Source: Spisula solida
Lineage: Eukaryota; Mollusca; Bivalvia; Venerida; Mactridae
DNA: 64,000 nt
Direction: 5' to 3'
Assembly: GCA_947247005.1 (NCBI GenBank)
Contig: OX365953.1
Location: forward strand, 27,898,784-27,962,783
In this document: positions 49,401 through 61,499 of the stretch, piece by piece
Layout: every line of letters begins with the position of its first letter
How positions within the stretch are numbered: position 1 is the first letter of the stretch
Position numbers and translations under genes: made by a program
The notes under the pieces: generated by a model
Told to the model about the DNA's origin: nothing
Seen by the model: only the letters and a program-made list of their open reading frames with translations
Databases searched by the model: none

Positions 49401-52400
49401 TATTGATAAAAGTTGTATTTTTTATGAATAATATTATATTGTCTTGAAGTGTGCAGTACAAATTAAATGATTGTATTCGGCTTGTTTAAAATATTGGACA
49501 TAATGTTGAGTTGGGTATATGAGGGACAGTCATAAAGAAAGACCCCTGTCTTATGTATTCATAGTATAGATGTGAAAGATATTTTATCGGGTCGAATCCC
49601 TTTGTGTCTATGTGGATATCGTGTCTGAAAGGACACGATGGTGTTCTCTCATAACAGGCTTAAATTGTCGTTCGTATGAAGTTGTCTGGACAAAATGGTC
49701 TAAGCATGTTAGTTTTTTTCAAAATAGCTTCTTGCAAACATAGTAATGTAATACTTCTGGGATAGATTAAGGATAGTTCAATGGATGGGATTATTTTAAG
49801 AGACTGTTTGTTGACGTCGTGAACAGCTATTCATTGGGTAAACACGATAATGCGTAGCAAAACATTTCTTAAATGGGAATAGCTATAATGAAAACAATGA
49901 TTCAAATTGAAGCATGCAGAAGACATAACAACCAAGACAACCAACGATGACATAATTATCTGGAAATACACACGGAAATATAAAACGCAACGATGAATTT
50001 GGATTAAATTAAAGTTTAATATGTTACCCAATTTATATACGGATCTTTACTTTTTTATATAGTGTGGTTCCACCTTAACGTTGCACGTAAATTCCATACA
50101 CTACGTTGTTACATGAGAGCCAGAGAAAGACAAGGCGCTACCGTAACAAATGTAGTTGTGAACGTTATTTATACGTTACGGTCAACTTAAATGTCAGGTA
50201 TCAATGCGTTAGACCATAGGTTATTAATGGGACGAGTATGCGTTTTTCATACGTTGTGGGTATACGTTGAACTGTCATATGTTGGTGTGTGACAAGGTAT
50301 TAAACGAATGTTATTCTATTGAACCTATAAGTGCAATATGCTATTTAGTTACTTGATAAGTAACATATAAAATGATATACATGTAAATAGATCACAGTGT
50401 CATTACACGTATATATGTAGCGGTTAAATATACATCCTACAGTAATGCCATGCTTACTGAACAGTTATTTGAATAGGCAGATATGTGCTCTCGTAACATT
50501 TGATTCAGTAAAACCGCCATTAATAACGACACATGTGTCATTTACTATTCGCACAAATGTACTAAAAGACAGTGCGATTTAACAATCATTTATCGCATTT
50601 CAAATATTCAAGATGCAGATTAACATTTTAAATATCATAAATAACATTCGCATTAAGTTTTTTTTGTTACAGCCGGCTAAACTCATTAAGCATCAATACA
50701 ACGATCGTAGTCTGCTAGCTGGCAATGGTCTGCTTTACCCCACGTATATTTGATAGATTATCGAATGTTTATGCATGTAGTTTTATAATGTCTACTATCT
50801 TCTGGCTTCGTAACATCTTTCGTATTCTAAAATAATTAATTACGCAATACAAAACAGAAGACATTTCGCGAAAAAAAGTTTTTGCCAAATACGATCATTG
50901 ACTTTAATTTAGCTGATTTGCATTTTATGTGCACACGATTTAAAACAATTTATTCAAGATAATTCGCTTAGGAAACGCATCACTCTTTTTGAGATAAATC
51001 ACGATCTGCTTCAGTTAAATGAATTGTTTTCGCTCCATCTCTCATTGTTCAAATTGAACATTATTTTTGCTGTAACTGAATTATCGTGAATAACATCAGC
51101 TGATTTTGTGATCTCTCCTAAAGTCAAGAAATTGGATGAAGTAAAATATATAAAAACATTTAATGCTTCCAGGTTTATGGGTAAATAATTGCGATAGACA
51201 TAATCGAGACTACAAAGTGGCACTTTAAGCAAACATTATTTTAATCGATACAAAATTGAAGGCATTACATCTCATAAGTTTATTGATACGGACGGTTAAA
51301 ACACATTTTACATCCATAAAAATAATTTATTGTGATTAAACACATTTTTTGAAAGATATTAAGCATTTTGATTTTGCAATAAAGTACACAGAAATGAGGT
51401 TTGTAACATAGACTTATTATTCAATATGGTAATGCATACCATTAAGATAATATACAAATGTATTGAGCCTGTAACCATAGTTATAGATGCAAAAACTCTG
51501 AATTATAAATTCTACTAAAAGGGATGTGTTATTCATTTAAAGATGAACATTAAACCCATCGCACGGGAGTTATATATTTATTCGCCTTGTTCTGGTACTT
51601 ATTCATGTGCAGGTATGGTTCAGTTGAAGGTTCATGTTGGCAGATGAACCCGTTCTGCGTTGGTAAACATTTATGCTGCTGACTAGTTAATTTGCATTAC
51701 AAAAATTATTTACATTATAACAGAGGTGCTTACAAAATGAATATGAATTTAGTTGAAAACCCGTCTTGAATTTACAAAGGATTTCAAAGAATTATTCAAA
51801 TGAATATTTATTCGAATATAAAGCATGACATTTGAATTACCATGTCGCGTAAATTGATATATTGTAAGGCATATTAAATTGTATAGCCATAAATTCACAA
51901 TGTTATGAAGATTCCACAAATTGCAAAGTTCAATGCACTTTCCCAACGCTAGCAAAGTTGCAGACAATCGAGACAGTACAGACAACATAAATAGGAACCG
52001 ACTATCTTTTGAATATTGTTGATTTACATAATATGTTCCATACACGTTATGAAGAAACATTACGTTCCTACTATAATTTGACATAAAACACAATACAAAA
52101 TAATACTGTTTAGGACGGGGTAGCATCCTTCTACTGTCATCCTAACGCCGCCAATACTGAGCACAGGGAATTGATCGATCGTTTACCAATTACTAACAGT
52201 TCTGTGATGTCCTTGTTATTGTGTTAACATCAGACCAACGGACATTTCCATGACACATGGTGAAAAAAATTAACACTATTGCCGCCCCCCTATTACATAA
52301 TAACGTGATAAGTTTTTCCTCTGGCAATTCACAGCATTCATCGTCATCTTTTTGTGCCTCTAAAATATTTTCCTAAGATGGGGAGACACTGCATGATAAG

Positions 52401-53186
52401 TACCGACCTTCCTACAATTAATTGACATTTATAGGATGGTAAGTTCTGTGCGATACATTTTCCGCTTATGTCCCTATCCTTGGCCATTATGAATGGGAAA
52501 CTAAATGAATTGGAATTTACCATGAAAGGAGTCATTTGCTAATGCTGTGTTTACAGTCAGCCACGATGGCCACGATGACCACGATTGAAAAGTATCGTGG
52601 TGGACGTGGTGGATCGTCGGAGGTCGTGGAATCGAATCGTGATGATCGTGGGGAAACTTGGAGGAATCGCGAGCATCGTGAGCATCGTGTCAAAATTTTT
52701 GACAGTCAAAAATTTGACCACGATTGTCCCGATTCAACTTTGATCTTGAGAGACCGTGATGGAACGTGCTAAGCGTAGTGGAGCGCATTAAAACTTATCA
52801 GACCTTAACGCAGCGTGTCAGACCGTGATGCTTCATCGTAAGGGATCTTGATGGACTTTGAAACACGATGCGTTAAGTTGCATTGCGATTCCACCACGCT
52901 CTATCACTATCTGCTACGTTTCGTCAAGATATATAGGGTAGTGTCAGTTATTTAATCACGATGCGGTACGTTCTGGTACGATGATCCCGATTGGCTCCCA
53001 CGTTTTGTGGCGCTCTCCTACGTCTTGGTGAGTTCTGATGCGTTTCAATCATTGTGGGGCCGCTCTGTGACGTTTCGTCGCGTTTTCGACACCCTAAAAT
53101 ACCAGCCAAAAAACGAAGGAAACAATCTGCTAGGAATGATCAGATTGCCTAATCGTCCTACCAACACCAATAACCGTAAGTTCACG

Positions 53187-53760
53187 CAGCCAATAATAAT
53201 AATAATAATAAAGACTTTATTTATAGAGGGAACATAGTTAACATAATTGTCAATCTGCCGTAAGGCCCTCAACAGTAAAAACATTGAAATAACAGAAACA
53301 TGACATCAATAAATCTAATAACAAATGCACAAAATATCAAGCGTATGGATATATAATGAAATTACAATTACAAATGTATGTCATATAGTTTGTTTAAGAT
53401 GGTTGACATGTGAATTAACATACATAACAATTACAATCCCAATACATACCAACACAATTGTACATGTACATGAACTTAGAGGTATCAAAATTAATTTCCA
53501 CATTGTGCTACCTCATAGAATAGAACCATTTTATATAAAGGGCTTTGAATTGATTGAGTGTAGCAGACTGCTGAATATGACTGGGTAAAGCATTCCAAAT
53601 AAAATAGATGATCCTGAGTATACAAATGACTTACGGAAAAGTTCAGTATTAGGGCGAGGAGAATAAATTTGAAGGCTAGATGTTGACCTTAATTGTTTAG
53701 AGTGAACTTTTGATGTAAATATAAAAGACGTTTGTGAAAAAGACCATCTACCCCACCTCT
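53187..53760 (-). pseudogene. 5'-truncated LINE nested in the Harbinger-like element
   Basis: The minus strand has an open frame to a stop at 53508, including FIFTSKVHSKQLRSTSS, IYSPRPNTELFRKSFVYSG and WNALPSHIQQSATLNQFKAL. This matches the tail of non-LTR reverse transcriptase proteins (typically F..S..Y.G..IWNSLP). The 3' end is the (ATT)n-type tail at 53191-53212 preceded by aataaagtctt on the minus strand. Only the final ~80 codons and the 3' UTR remain. Confidence 0.75.
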
Positions 53761-53764
53761 ACAA

Positions 53765-54690
53765 GAGGAACTGCCGTATCAGACTACCACTCGGTAAAAC
53801 TCGGGTGATTGAGGACAGTAACTCCATTCTGTGACATCAAGCAGATGATATCAGAGGTCCCTGAAAGTCAACCTCTCCATCTATGATTGCACAGAGTCGT
53901 TAACAAACATGAACACCCGGTCCAAGGATATTTGCGGTTGCACCATGCAAACATAATGGATACAGTTTGTTCATCTGACATATGACAAATGCTACCAATA
54001 CCGAAGTGGGACATTGACAATCCCTCGAGCTACCTGTGTGCTGGCCTTTGGGAAGTTATTATGTTGGCCATGGAAAAAACCCTATAGCATGTGATACATT
54101 GCATCGGTTATTGAATTTGGCTGCAGTTAGTTTTCAATCTTCAAAGGTGACAAGTCAAGGGAGAATATAACCTTCATATGTTTTAACAACTGCCTTACGA
54201 ATACCTTGAACAATATAGAAGAAACGACTATATATGAAGCCCTAGTATAATAAAAGATTTTATCTTAAGTGAAAAGATGTTTGAGGATGAGTGTCAGCTT
54301 CAATCAATGTGATAGCGGCTCTCATTTGGTATACATGTATTTTCTCTCTATGTTTGGTGCTTCTCTTTTTAGAATATCATCAAATAAACGTAACATCCAA
54401 GAAGTTGACGAAGGAGCTAACATCACCAAACCTGAATTCTTTGTTGGAAATATTGAACCAGTATGTTATTTCTATTTACACCCAACCATGGTCTTCACAG
54501 TAGGTCGTAAGTCATCTATTTCTTCTTCTCCTTTACTTACTTCTCCTATATTCTTCCCCGCTCCATACCTTGTTGCCACTGTTGAATATTAGCTACTAGT
54601 ATGTAGGAACACTACTGCGAATTCGATATCTTCATCTCTTGAATGCATAGCTTGTTTCTTTTTGGAATATCTAGAGAATGGGTATTTATA
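53765..54690. other. Interior of the Harbinger-like element, unassigned
   Basis: A 107-codon open frame at 54269-54592 (+) has no recognisable domain. Nothing resembles a HARBI1 core. Confidence 0.4.
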
Positions 54691-56619
54691 CATTCAATCG
54701 TACTCAAAACGTGACCATCTTGTCAAGTCGTGGATATTAATCGTAAGAGAGCTCAGCATAACTTGAAGAGCGTAGGAGATCTTAACAGAGCGTAATAAGA
54801 CGTAATAAAACGTAATAGCATATCGTGGTTGTCGTAAGACAACGTTAGAGAACGTGATGGAAATCGTAGCAGATCTTGACAATAATCGTGTTGGTATCGT
54901 AAGAGAGCGCATCAGGTAGTAACACAACGTAACAAAGCGTAGGACAGCGTAGCAAAATGAAATTTGATGCAATTATTCGTGGAGCTCCACGATATTGTCA
55001 AATCGCGGACATCGTGGGCATCGTGGCTGACTGTAAACGCAGCATAAAGTGGAAATGTTATCTATGTGCTTCCATACATTTACCTAATTGAATCATTTGA
55101 GCGTGATTTGTAGATATGTGTGAAAATAGCTTAGGCGTTTCTAAATAAGTATACCGAACGAGGCAATTCAGTAACACGACCATCAAGAGGAACTTGCAAA
55201 CCAAAAGATACGATGGTAAAATGAAACGTTACCTGAGAAAGAAATACATGTTTCCACGACAGCCACGCACTCTTAATGAATTTTGCGCAATGCTGCATGT
55301 GAGTTCGTTGTGTGTAATTAAATGAGCAGACATTATTTCAATGGTTATAATGATTCCCGCAAATGATTGTTTTAGCGGATCTATATACCCTGTTTCAAAG
55401 CATGTAGTTCCGAGCATTTATAGCGTAAATTGGTTTGATGCGAATTGTGAATTTATATAGTGAACTGTACATGTTGCATCCAAAGTGAACATGATCCAAT
55501 GTTTCGAAAGTGCAATGCAATAACGGGAAATGAACTTGAACAAACAGTTTAAGGTGGATTCCACCCTTTTCGGTGAAAGAGAAATGTACGTCAGAGTGTA
55601 ATGATATTTAGTATGCTTGAAGTATGAGATGTGAACGCTCGGAAAAGCGCATAATGTTAACTCCGTGTTATCATTACAATAACATACATACAGTAGAGCT
55701 CTTATTCTTGTTCTGATAAATTAACGTACCAACTCGTAGCCCATACGCCGTTGACCTGACGACGGTATAAAACCCGTATTGTATACCCACACTGGTTACA
55801 TGTAACTGCAGTACTAATGCTATATCTTTGAACTAAATATATATATACAGGAATGATACATTCATTTTGCTTAAAACAACTACTCAATTACGTCGATGTA
55901 CAATGCAATCATCGTGTTACTAGATCCATTATCGACAACGTACGCACTTCGAGACAGAATGATGGGAAACTTAAAGATTGATTGGTAAGTATTTAGCATA
56001 CATATCGGATCTAATGATTGATTGGTCGGATATAAAGGAGATTCGCATGAGTGTAGACAATGGTATTTATATTCATGTATATTAGTCTTCTATGCTGATC
56101 TTGCTCTGTGTATGTTTATGTATGTCGTCGCATTGCCGGTGCAATTACATCATCTACATGACTGTGTTTTATGTTTAGACGACGGCACGTGGCAGTGACA
56201 GTATCATATGCATTGTATATATATACTAGTATATTGGTCCGCTTTGTGTGTTTCATAATGGAGTTTTCTTGTCGTATCTTCAGCTGAAAGTTGAAACTGT
56301 TTGTCAATGGCTGCGATGCAAAACATGTACAATCGTGTAAACGATATGCATATCAGTCGTTGTGTAACTCACTTCATATTATAAATTCCTCGGTATTAAA
56401 ACGCTGTCGGAAATTTAAATGCACCGCCTAAAAATATAGCAATTTATGAGATGGAAAAAGTGTGTCATACACAACGTACAACCGTTCGTTTTTTTGTTGT
56501 ATTTTCTTATTCGATCTGGAATTTTCACGTGAATACAATTTCTTTTTTAAATATACATCAACGTCATTAAGCTATAGTGCATGGTGACACGGTACTTGAA
56601 GATCAGTATTCAGTGTTTT

Positions 56620-57540
56620 ATTTAATCTCATTAAACATTCATAGACTCGATTCTTATGACATTCAAATCTAATGAAAGGTTCCGCCGACGGCGAAGCAGA
56701 CTCTTTGACTACTCTACTAAACCGCACTGGTACAAGAAATCGTGATCAATTAAAACTGCATTAAAGAAGGAAGCATATCATAAACATATAACTACCGATA
56801 TCTAGAACAACTAGTTCCTGAAGATAAACCAACCGTTATTCATGTAGATGCTTGTATTACACGTGTTCCTTTCTAAAAGTTAAGCGTACATACAGTTCTT
56901 TTGATTATTGGTTGAAAGCTTTAGGAAAACATTCTAAATTTTATATTTCCGCTCCTTTGGTTGTGGAAGAACTGAATTAACTTGATGGGTGGCATAATTT
57001 CAGTAAACATTACGGAAAACATAAGGTTTAACATACAGTTTCCGGGTAGGTTAATGTTTACAACTTTATCTTTGAGGTTAGCGTATGTGATTGGACTATT
57101 GTAGTAATTATTATTTTCTAAATAACGAATTGTGATCGATCTACTACGAGGGTTGTTCAAAATGGAATAAACAACACCAGAATGCTGTACAACTACAAGT
57201 TTTATACTGAAGTACATTCAACAGAAGATGTAGTTCCAAGGAGTATGCGTACAGAACATATAAATGTAAAGTCTGTTTCATAAGGATAATTATACTACAC
57301 ATATCGATGCATGAAGTTAGAACTATTTACCTGAGATAAAACTTATGATAATTGATATACATAGTGAGACTATTGTAATAGCACATAACCAAGAAACGTA
57401 AGGATTCCAGTATAACATATTTTCAAACATGATCAAATTTGATGAAACATTGTCACATCAAACACACATATGCAAATGCGACATGATGTATATCACTGAC
57501 TACATGCTCAGAGAAACCATGATGCACAATGTGACATACT
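56620..57540. other. Copy 2-specific insertion sequence with a mariner end
   Basis: It is absent from copy 1. A mariner-type terminus tacgagggttgttcaaaatg lies at 57145, but no partner end was found, so the boundaries are unresolved. Confidence 0.45.
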
Positions 57541-57542
57541 GA

Positions 57543-58367
57543 TACGAGGGTTGTTATAATTGGAAAGCAAGTGATGTTGTATCGTTCTTGTGTCAATAAA
57601 TTTTTCAAATAGTGAGCTGTATATCAAAGATCATTGTATTAGCTTTACAGTGATACCTCACTTTTAAAATCCGTTATGTGTAGCTGTAACAATATGTCAA
57701 TTAACACTGTCTACTCGTGTATACTAATGCTTAAAAGAAGGGAAAATTCGCTCCCATTTACGAATCATTGTTTTCTTAATGCGTGAGCAAATACAATATT
57801 TAAAATAACTTGTATGGTGAAATGGTGTCATGTAATGTCTTATTCATCAACTACTTGATAGTTTAAGAAGTTTAAAAGTGGTGTAGTTTCATTTGCAGAT
57901 GAACCCCATGCACGCCATACAAATACCGCAAAATACTAGAAAAAGGTTGCGAAAATCAGATCATTTTTGGAAACTGGTGGAGTATTTAAAATTAGGCAAG
58001 TAGCTAAATGTATGAGCCCATCATTAGGAGCTATTAATACAATTAAAAATTATATATTTATAAATCATATTACAAAAATAAGCATTGTCCCTTGTGATCT
58101 TTATTTGTTTAAAACGTCTCTTAAATAGCATTGTCGGCAAAACAATATCAGGTCCGTAAAGATCTCGGTTTCGCCCATTTCTAGTATATGTACAGTGTAC
58201 ATAGAAACGATAACAGAATCGCATTTTGAAAATGGAATAACTGAATGAAACTTCGCATATATATCGGAGATAAATACTGCAATGGGAACAAAGGCTTGTT
58301 TCATAAGATTATATCAAGGATAAATTTGTATGGGCTTAGTTGCATTCCACTTTGAACAACCCTCGTA
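57543..58367 (+). mobile_element. Internally deleted mariner-like element
   Basis: The termini tacgagggttgtt (57543) and its complement (58367) bound 825 bp. Plus-strand relics: IRQVAKCMSPSLGAINTIK (about 57988-58046) is the helix-turn-helix part. VPCDLYLFK (about 58087-58113) is the third catalytic aspartate motif, and FENGITE follows. The catalytic core between them is missing. The last ~300 bp matches the mariner relic at 25494 in inverse orientation. Confidence 0.75.
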
Positions 58368-58604
58368 TTTGGAATTTTAGTAATGTTCTGCTGAGTAAAA
58401 GGTCACAACAGACAATTCGTATACGTCTAAAAGTCTGCTACGGCATTTACATTAGTAACAGGCTCATTAATATAAATGAAAGTGTAGGCCTACAAGTGAA
58501 AGAGATAATGCAATTCACAAAACTTGTTGAGGTCGCATCCGCCTTTTTCACCTACTCAGAGACTACATAAGAAGTGTTCGGTAGTATAAAAGAAGCAATA
58601 TAGA

Positions 58605-58910
58605 CGGGGCGTACAACTTTGTATTGCTGTAAGTGGTATATTCAACAGAAACTATGTCATTCAGCAGAAACTAGGATAACCACTTATTATGACTGGAACT
58701 AGAGCTTTCAGTTGTGTATAGCTGAAACTATGTAATTTAGCTTTACTGAGCTGGGACTTGGGCTAAGCAGTTAAGTTCATTGTCTCGTTCAATCATGTGT
58801 TGGGCATTGTGCCGTTTAATTGTGGTATAAGATGTGTTTTATGTTTTCTGTGCTCGACTGGATAAGTTGAGTGCCGCCTTCCCGTTCGATCTTTTGTTAT
58901 ACAGCAGTCA
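58605..58910 (+). repeat. CATTCAGC family repeat, copy C (partial)
   Basis: It contains 'gtcattcagcagaaact', 'gttgggcattgtgccgt' and the terminal tgtgctcgactggataagtt at 58849. It abuts the end of duplication copy 2. Confidence 0.6.
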
Positions 58911-59079
58911 ATGTCCATTCAATAATACAGGTGACCTATAGTCTTCGTTTTGTGACTTGTTTATTTAGTATGATATAATTTTACATAGTAATTAACACCG
59001 TTTAAGGTACGTATAACAAAACAGAAAAATGAATTGAATGTTGAGTGTTCCATGTAAATACTGCAGTGCACAGACAAAA

Positions 59080-59289
<210 letters not shown>

Positions 59290-59500
59290 GCTGTGTATCT
59301 TTTCTATACTCTAGTTCCAGTGTTTAAGGCGCGTTACTTCACAAATTCTGATGACGTCTGGTTCACTAGCTGTGTGAGTAATAACGCTCAGCTAATGAAC
59401 ATATTGTTTAGCAAATATGCCGGAAAGACGAGGATACTGCAACATGTAGATACACGTAGAAGCTAACGCAACATTTCACAGATGTCTGATATGTTCGTAC

Positions 59501-61182
59501 CATATCGTCGCCTTAGTCTTAAAGTGTCCTATCTACCAATTTCACTTTTTCGAGAAAATGAGGTTTGAAGATTCACATTCAAATATCTTTTTAACGTTCC
59601 GTCCGAATTAAACTAAATTTTAGATCATAATCAATATGTACGAATACATTATTAGTTTGGTATTACTTTTATGATTTGTAAAGGCAATTTCATGTAATTA
59701 GCAAAATTGATTTGGAGATAGAGCAAAATTTCCAGAAATTTTGATATTTTTTCACTCTTAAAGTGCGTGTATGGAGATAGCGCAATATAAGGCAACTTTA
59801 AGTTGAAAACGATGCAATGTAAGTTAAACTAATATTTAAGCTAATACTATTTATATGATAATTATATTTTATATTATAGAATGATCGTTGTATAAATGGC
59901 TGGATATTTTGCAAATGATTTTGACATTGTATGCCTTCTCTAGTATGATTATATGGTAATCTAAAGTTTTGAGATGACTATTAATGTATGTTGGTGGACG
60001 GACTAACATTATAATTTGATGTTCATCATCCTTATTTAGGAGTTTTATTCGAAATGAAACTCGTTTTGTGTTTTTCAATTCGTTTACACATGTTGAATTA
60101 TTTTAACCATCTCGCGTTCATTGCCTTCATCACTATTATCAGAATTCGCCAAACTACGAACACCTTTGTCTTACCTAACTGTTCATGTCAATTCATAAGC
60201 ATGGCAATAATGCTTGAGTCCATACTCTTCATTATATTCTATAATAGAATGTACCTCCTGAAATTCCACGACGTTTTAGTTTTAGTTAATACACAAGTTG
60301 TTAAGACCAATGGGCAAGCAAAAATACAGTTTGCCAAAGACACGAATTTTTGGCTTAAAAGATACAAACACTTTGTGCCTGCTCTGGCCACTTTAGTCAA
60401 TTAGTACTAGTTAATTAAGCAAAAAAATTATTAAGTTGTAGCTGATGTTTTTATTCAATACTGATGAATTACATAATACACAGTATTATTTCAGTAGGTA
60501 AGGAATGTAGAAATAAACATCTATCGCAACTTATTCGCGACGATTCCAGTGTATGGCAACACTGTATTTTGAAAACCAAAACATGATCGTATATACCTAT
60601 ACTTGATCTAGTACATTTACATACATTGTGCCAATACTCAACGCCAATCTGTACAGATCAAACATTAATAACCTATCCGAAAAATAGCTATCCGAAATTA
60701 TGTCGAAGTACCTTAAACTGATTAAAGGAACATTGTGACATTCGACAGGGGAACTAATGTTATGATACGTATTCAAATTAAATAGTTAAACAAATAACAC
60801 TTACATTGTCAAAAGGCACTATATCTTTTACTCATTCTGGCATAGGTTCAAAGAAATTTCTTCTCCGGAAGTTAACAATAAATAAGCCATTTTCCAAAAT
60901 ATTTCTGGAGTCACGTGGGCAACTGAAGCTTATTGATTGGTCCATACCATTTCTTACTCTTAAACTGTTCTATGTGGTGGATATACGACAAAGTACACGC
61001 TAATAGCAGTTGTAAAACGGGAGATAGAGCAAAATACGACCCGCTAAATCGGTTAATATGACGTATATGCATGACAGCAAGGGCTTAAAAGATAGAGCAA
61101 AGTAAGACTAATCGAATGGTGTATTTATCTCATTTTTGGCAAAAATGGAGATAGGACACTTTAAGAGTGAGGCGACGATATG
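59501..61182. mobile_element. 1.68 kb element with ~38-55 bp inverted termini
   Basis: The ends read catatcgtcgcct and cttaaagtgtcctatct, inverted at 61130-61182 with few mismatches. Subterminal ggagatagagcaaaat-type repeats occur at about 59714, 59770, 61020 and 61092. A 116-codon frame (60054-60404, +) has no recognisable transposase motif. Target duplication and superfamily are unresolved. Confidence 0.7.
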
Positions 61183-61239
61183 TCTCGTGGGAAAAGTTGT
61201 CATAAATGTACGTCCGTGTAATTGTTCAACGAAGTTACC

Positions 61240-61490
61240 TTCCACAGTCAGACAACGTCTGTACCATAGGGATACAGCAAGTTATCAATATGCAATGTAT
61301 AATAATTATGTAAAAAATAAAAACCTAACCTAGGTATATAGGCTTATTAAAACAAAAAAGGGATGCAAACAATTCCACAGTCCGACAACGTTTGTACCAT
61401 AGAAATACAGCACGTTATCATTATATTTGTAAACAAATAAAAGTCTAGGTGTATTGGCTTAATGATAGAAGAAAGGGATGCACAAATTGA
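61240..61490. repeat. Two-copy tandem repeat, 132-bp unit
   Basis: Both copies contain ttccacagtc.gacaacgt, 'tgtaccata' and 'atacagca.gttatca', then aataaaa.ctag and 'gggatgca'. They lie just outside the 59501-61182 element. Confidence 0.75.
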
Positions 61491-61499
61491 AAAAATTAT

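Larger units (their letters stand above)
52543..55044. mobile_element. Harbinger-like element with ~45-bp TIRs and TAA target duplication
   Basis: The ends read tgctg.gtttacagtcagcc and its complement, extending into cacgatg.ccacgatg repeats for about 45 bp with few mismatches. TAA flanks both sides (52540-52542 and 55045-55047). Subterminal cgtgatgg and cgtaagag-type CpG-rich repeats resemble Harbinger elements. Copy 1 has the uninterrupted site gctaaagtgg at 45183-45192. The interior has no recognisable transposase, only a nested LINE fragment, so it is non-autonomous. Confidence 0.85.
48125..58600 (+). repeat. Large tandem duplication, copy 2
   Basis: Head-to-tail with copy 1; both units start with cattgatgttgaca. 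Similarity is patchy but collinear. Inserted material unique to this copy is the Harbinger-like element at 52543-55044 and sequence from about 56620 to 58367 that includes a deleted mariner. Open frames in one copy are broken in the other, so the unit appears non-coding. Confidence 0.8.

Noticed and set aside
51749..52126. 125-codon minus-strand frame
   Set aside because: The matching region of copy 1 (about 41260-41640) does not keep the frame, and no domain is recognisable.
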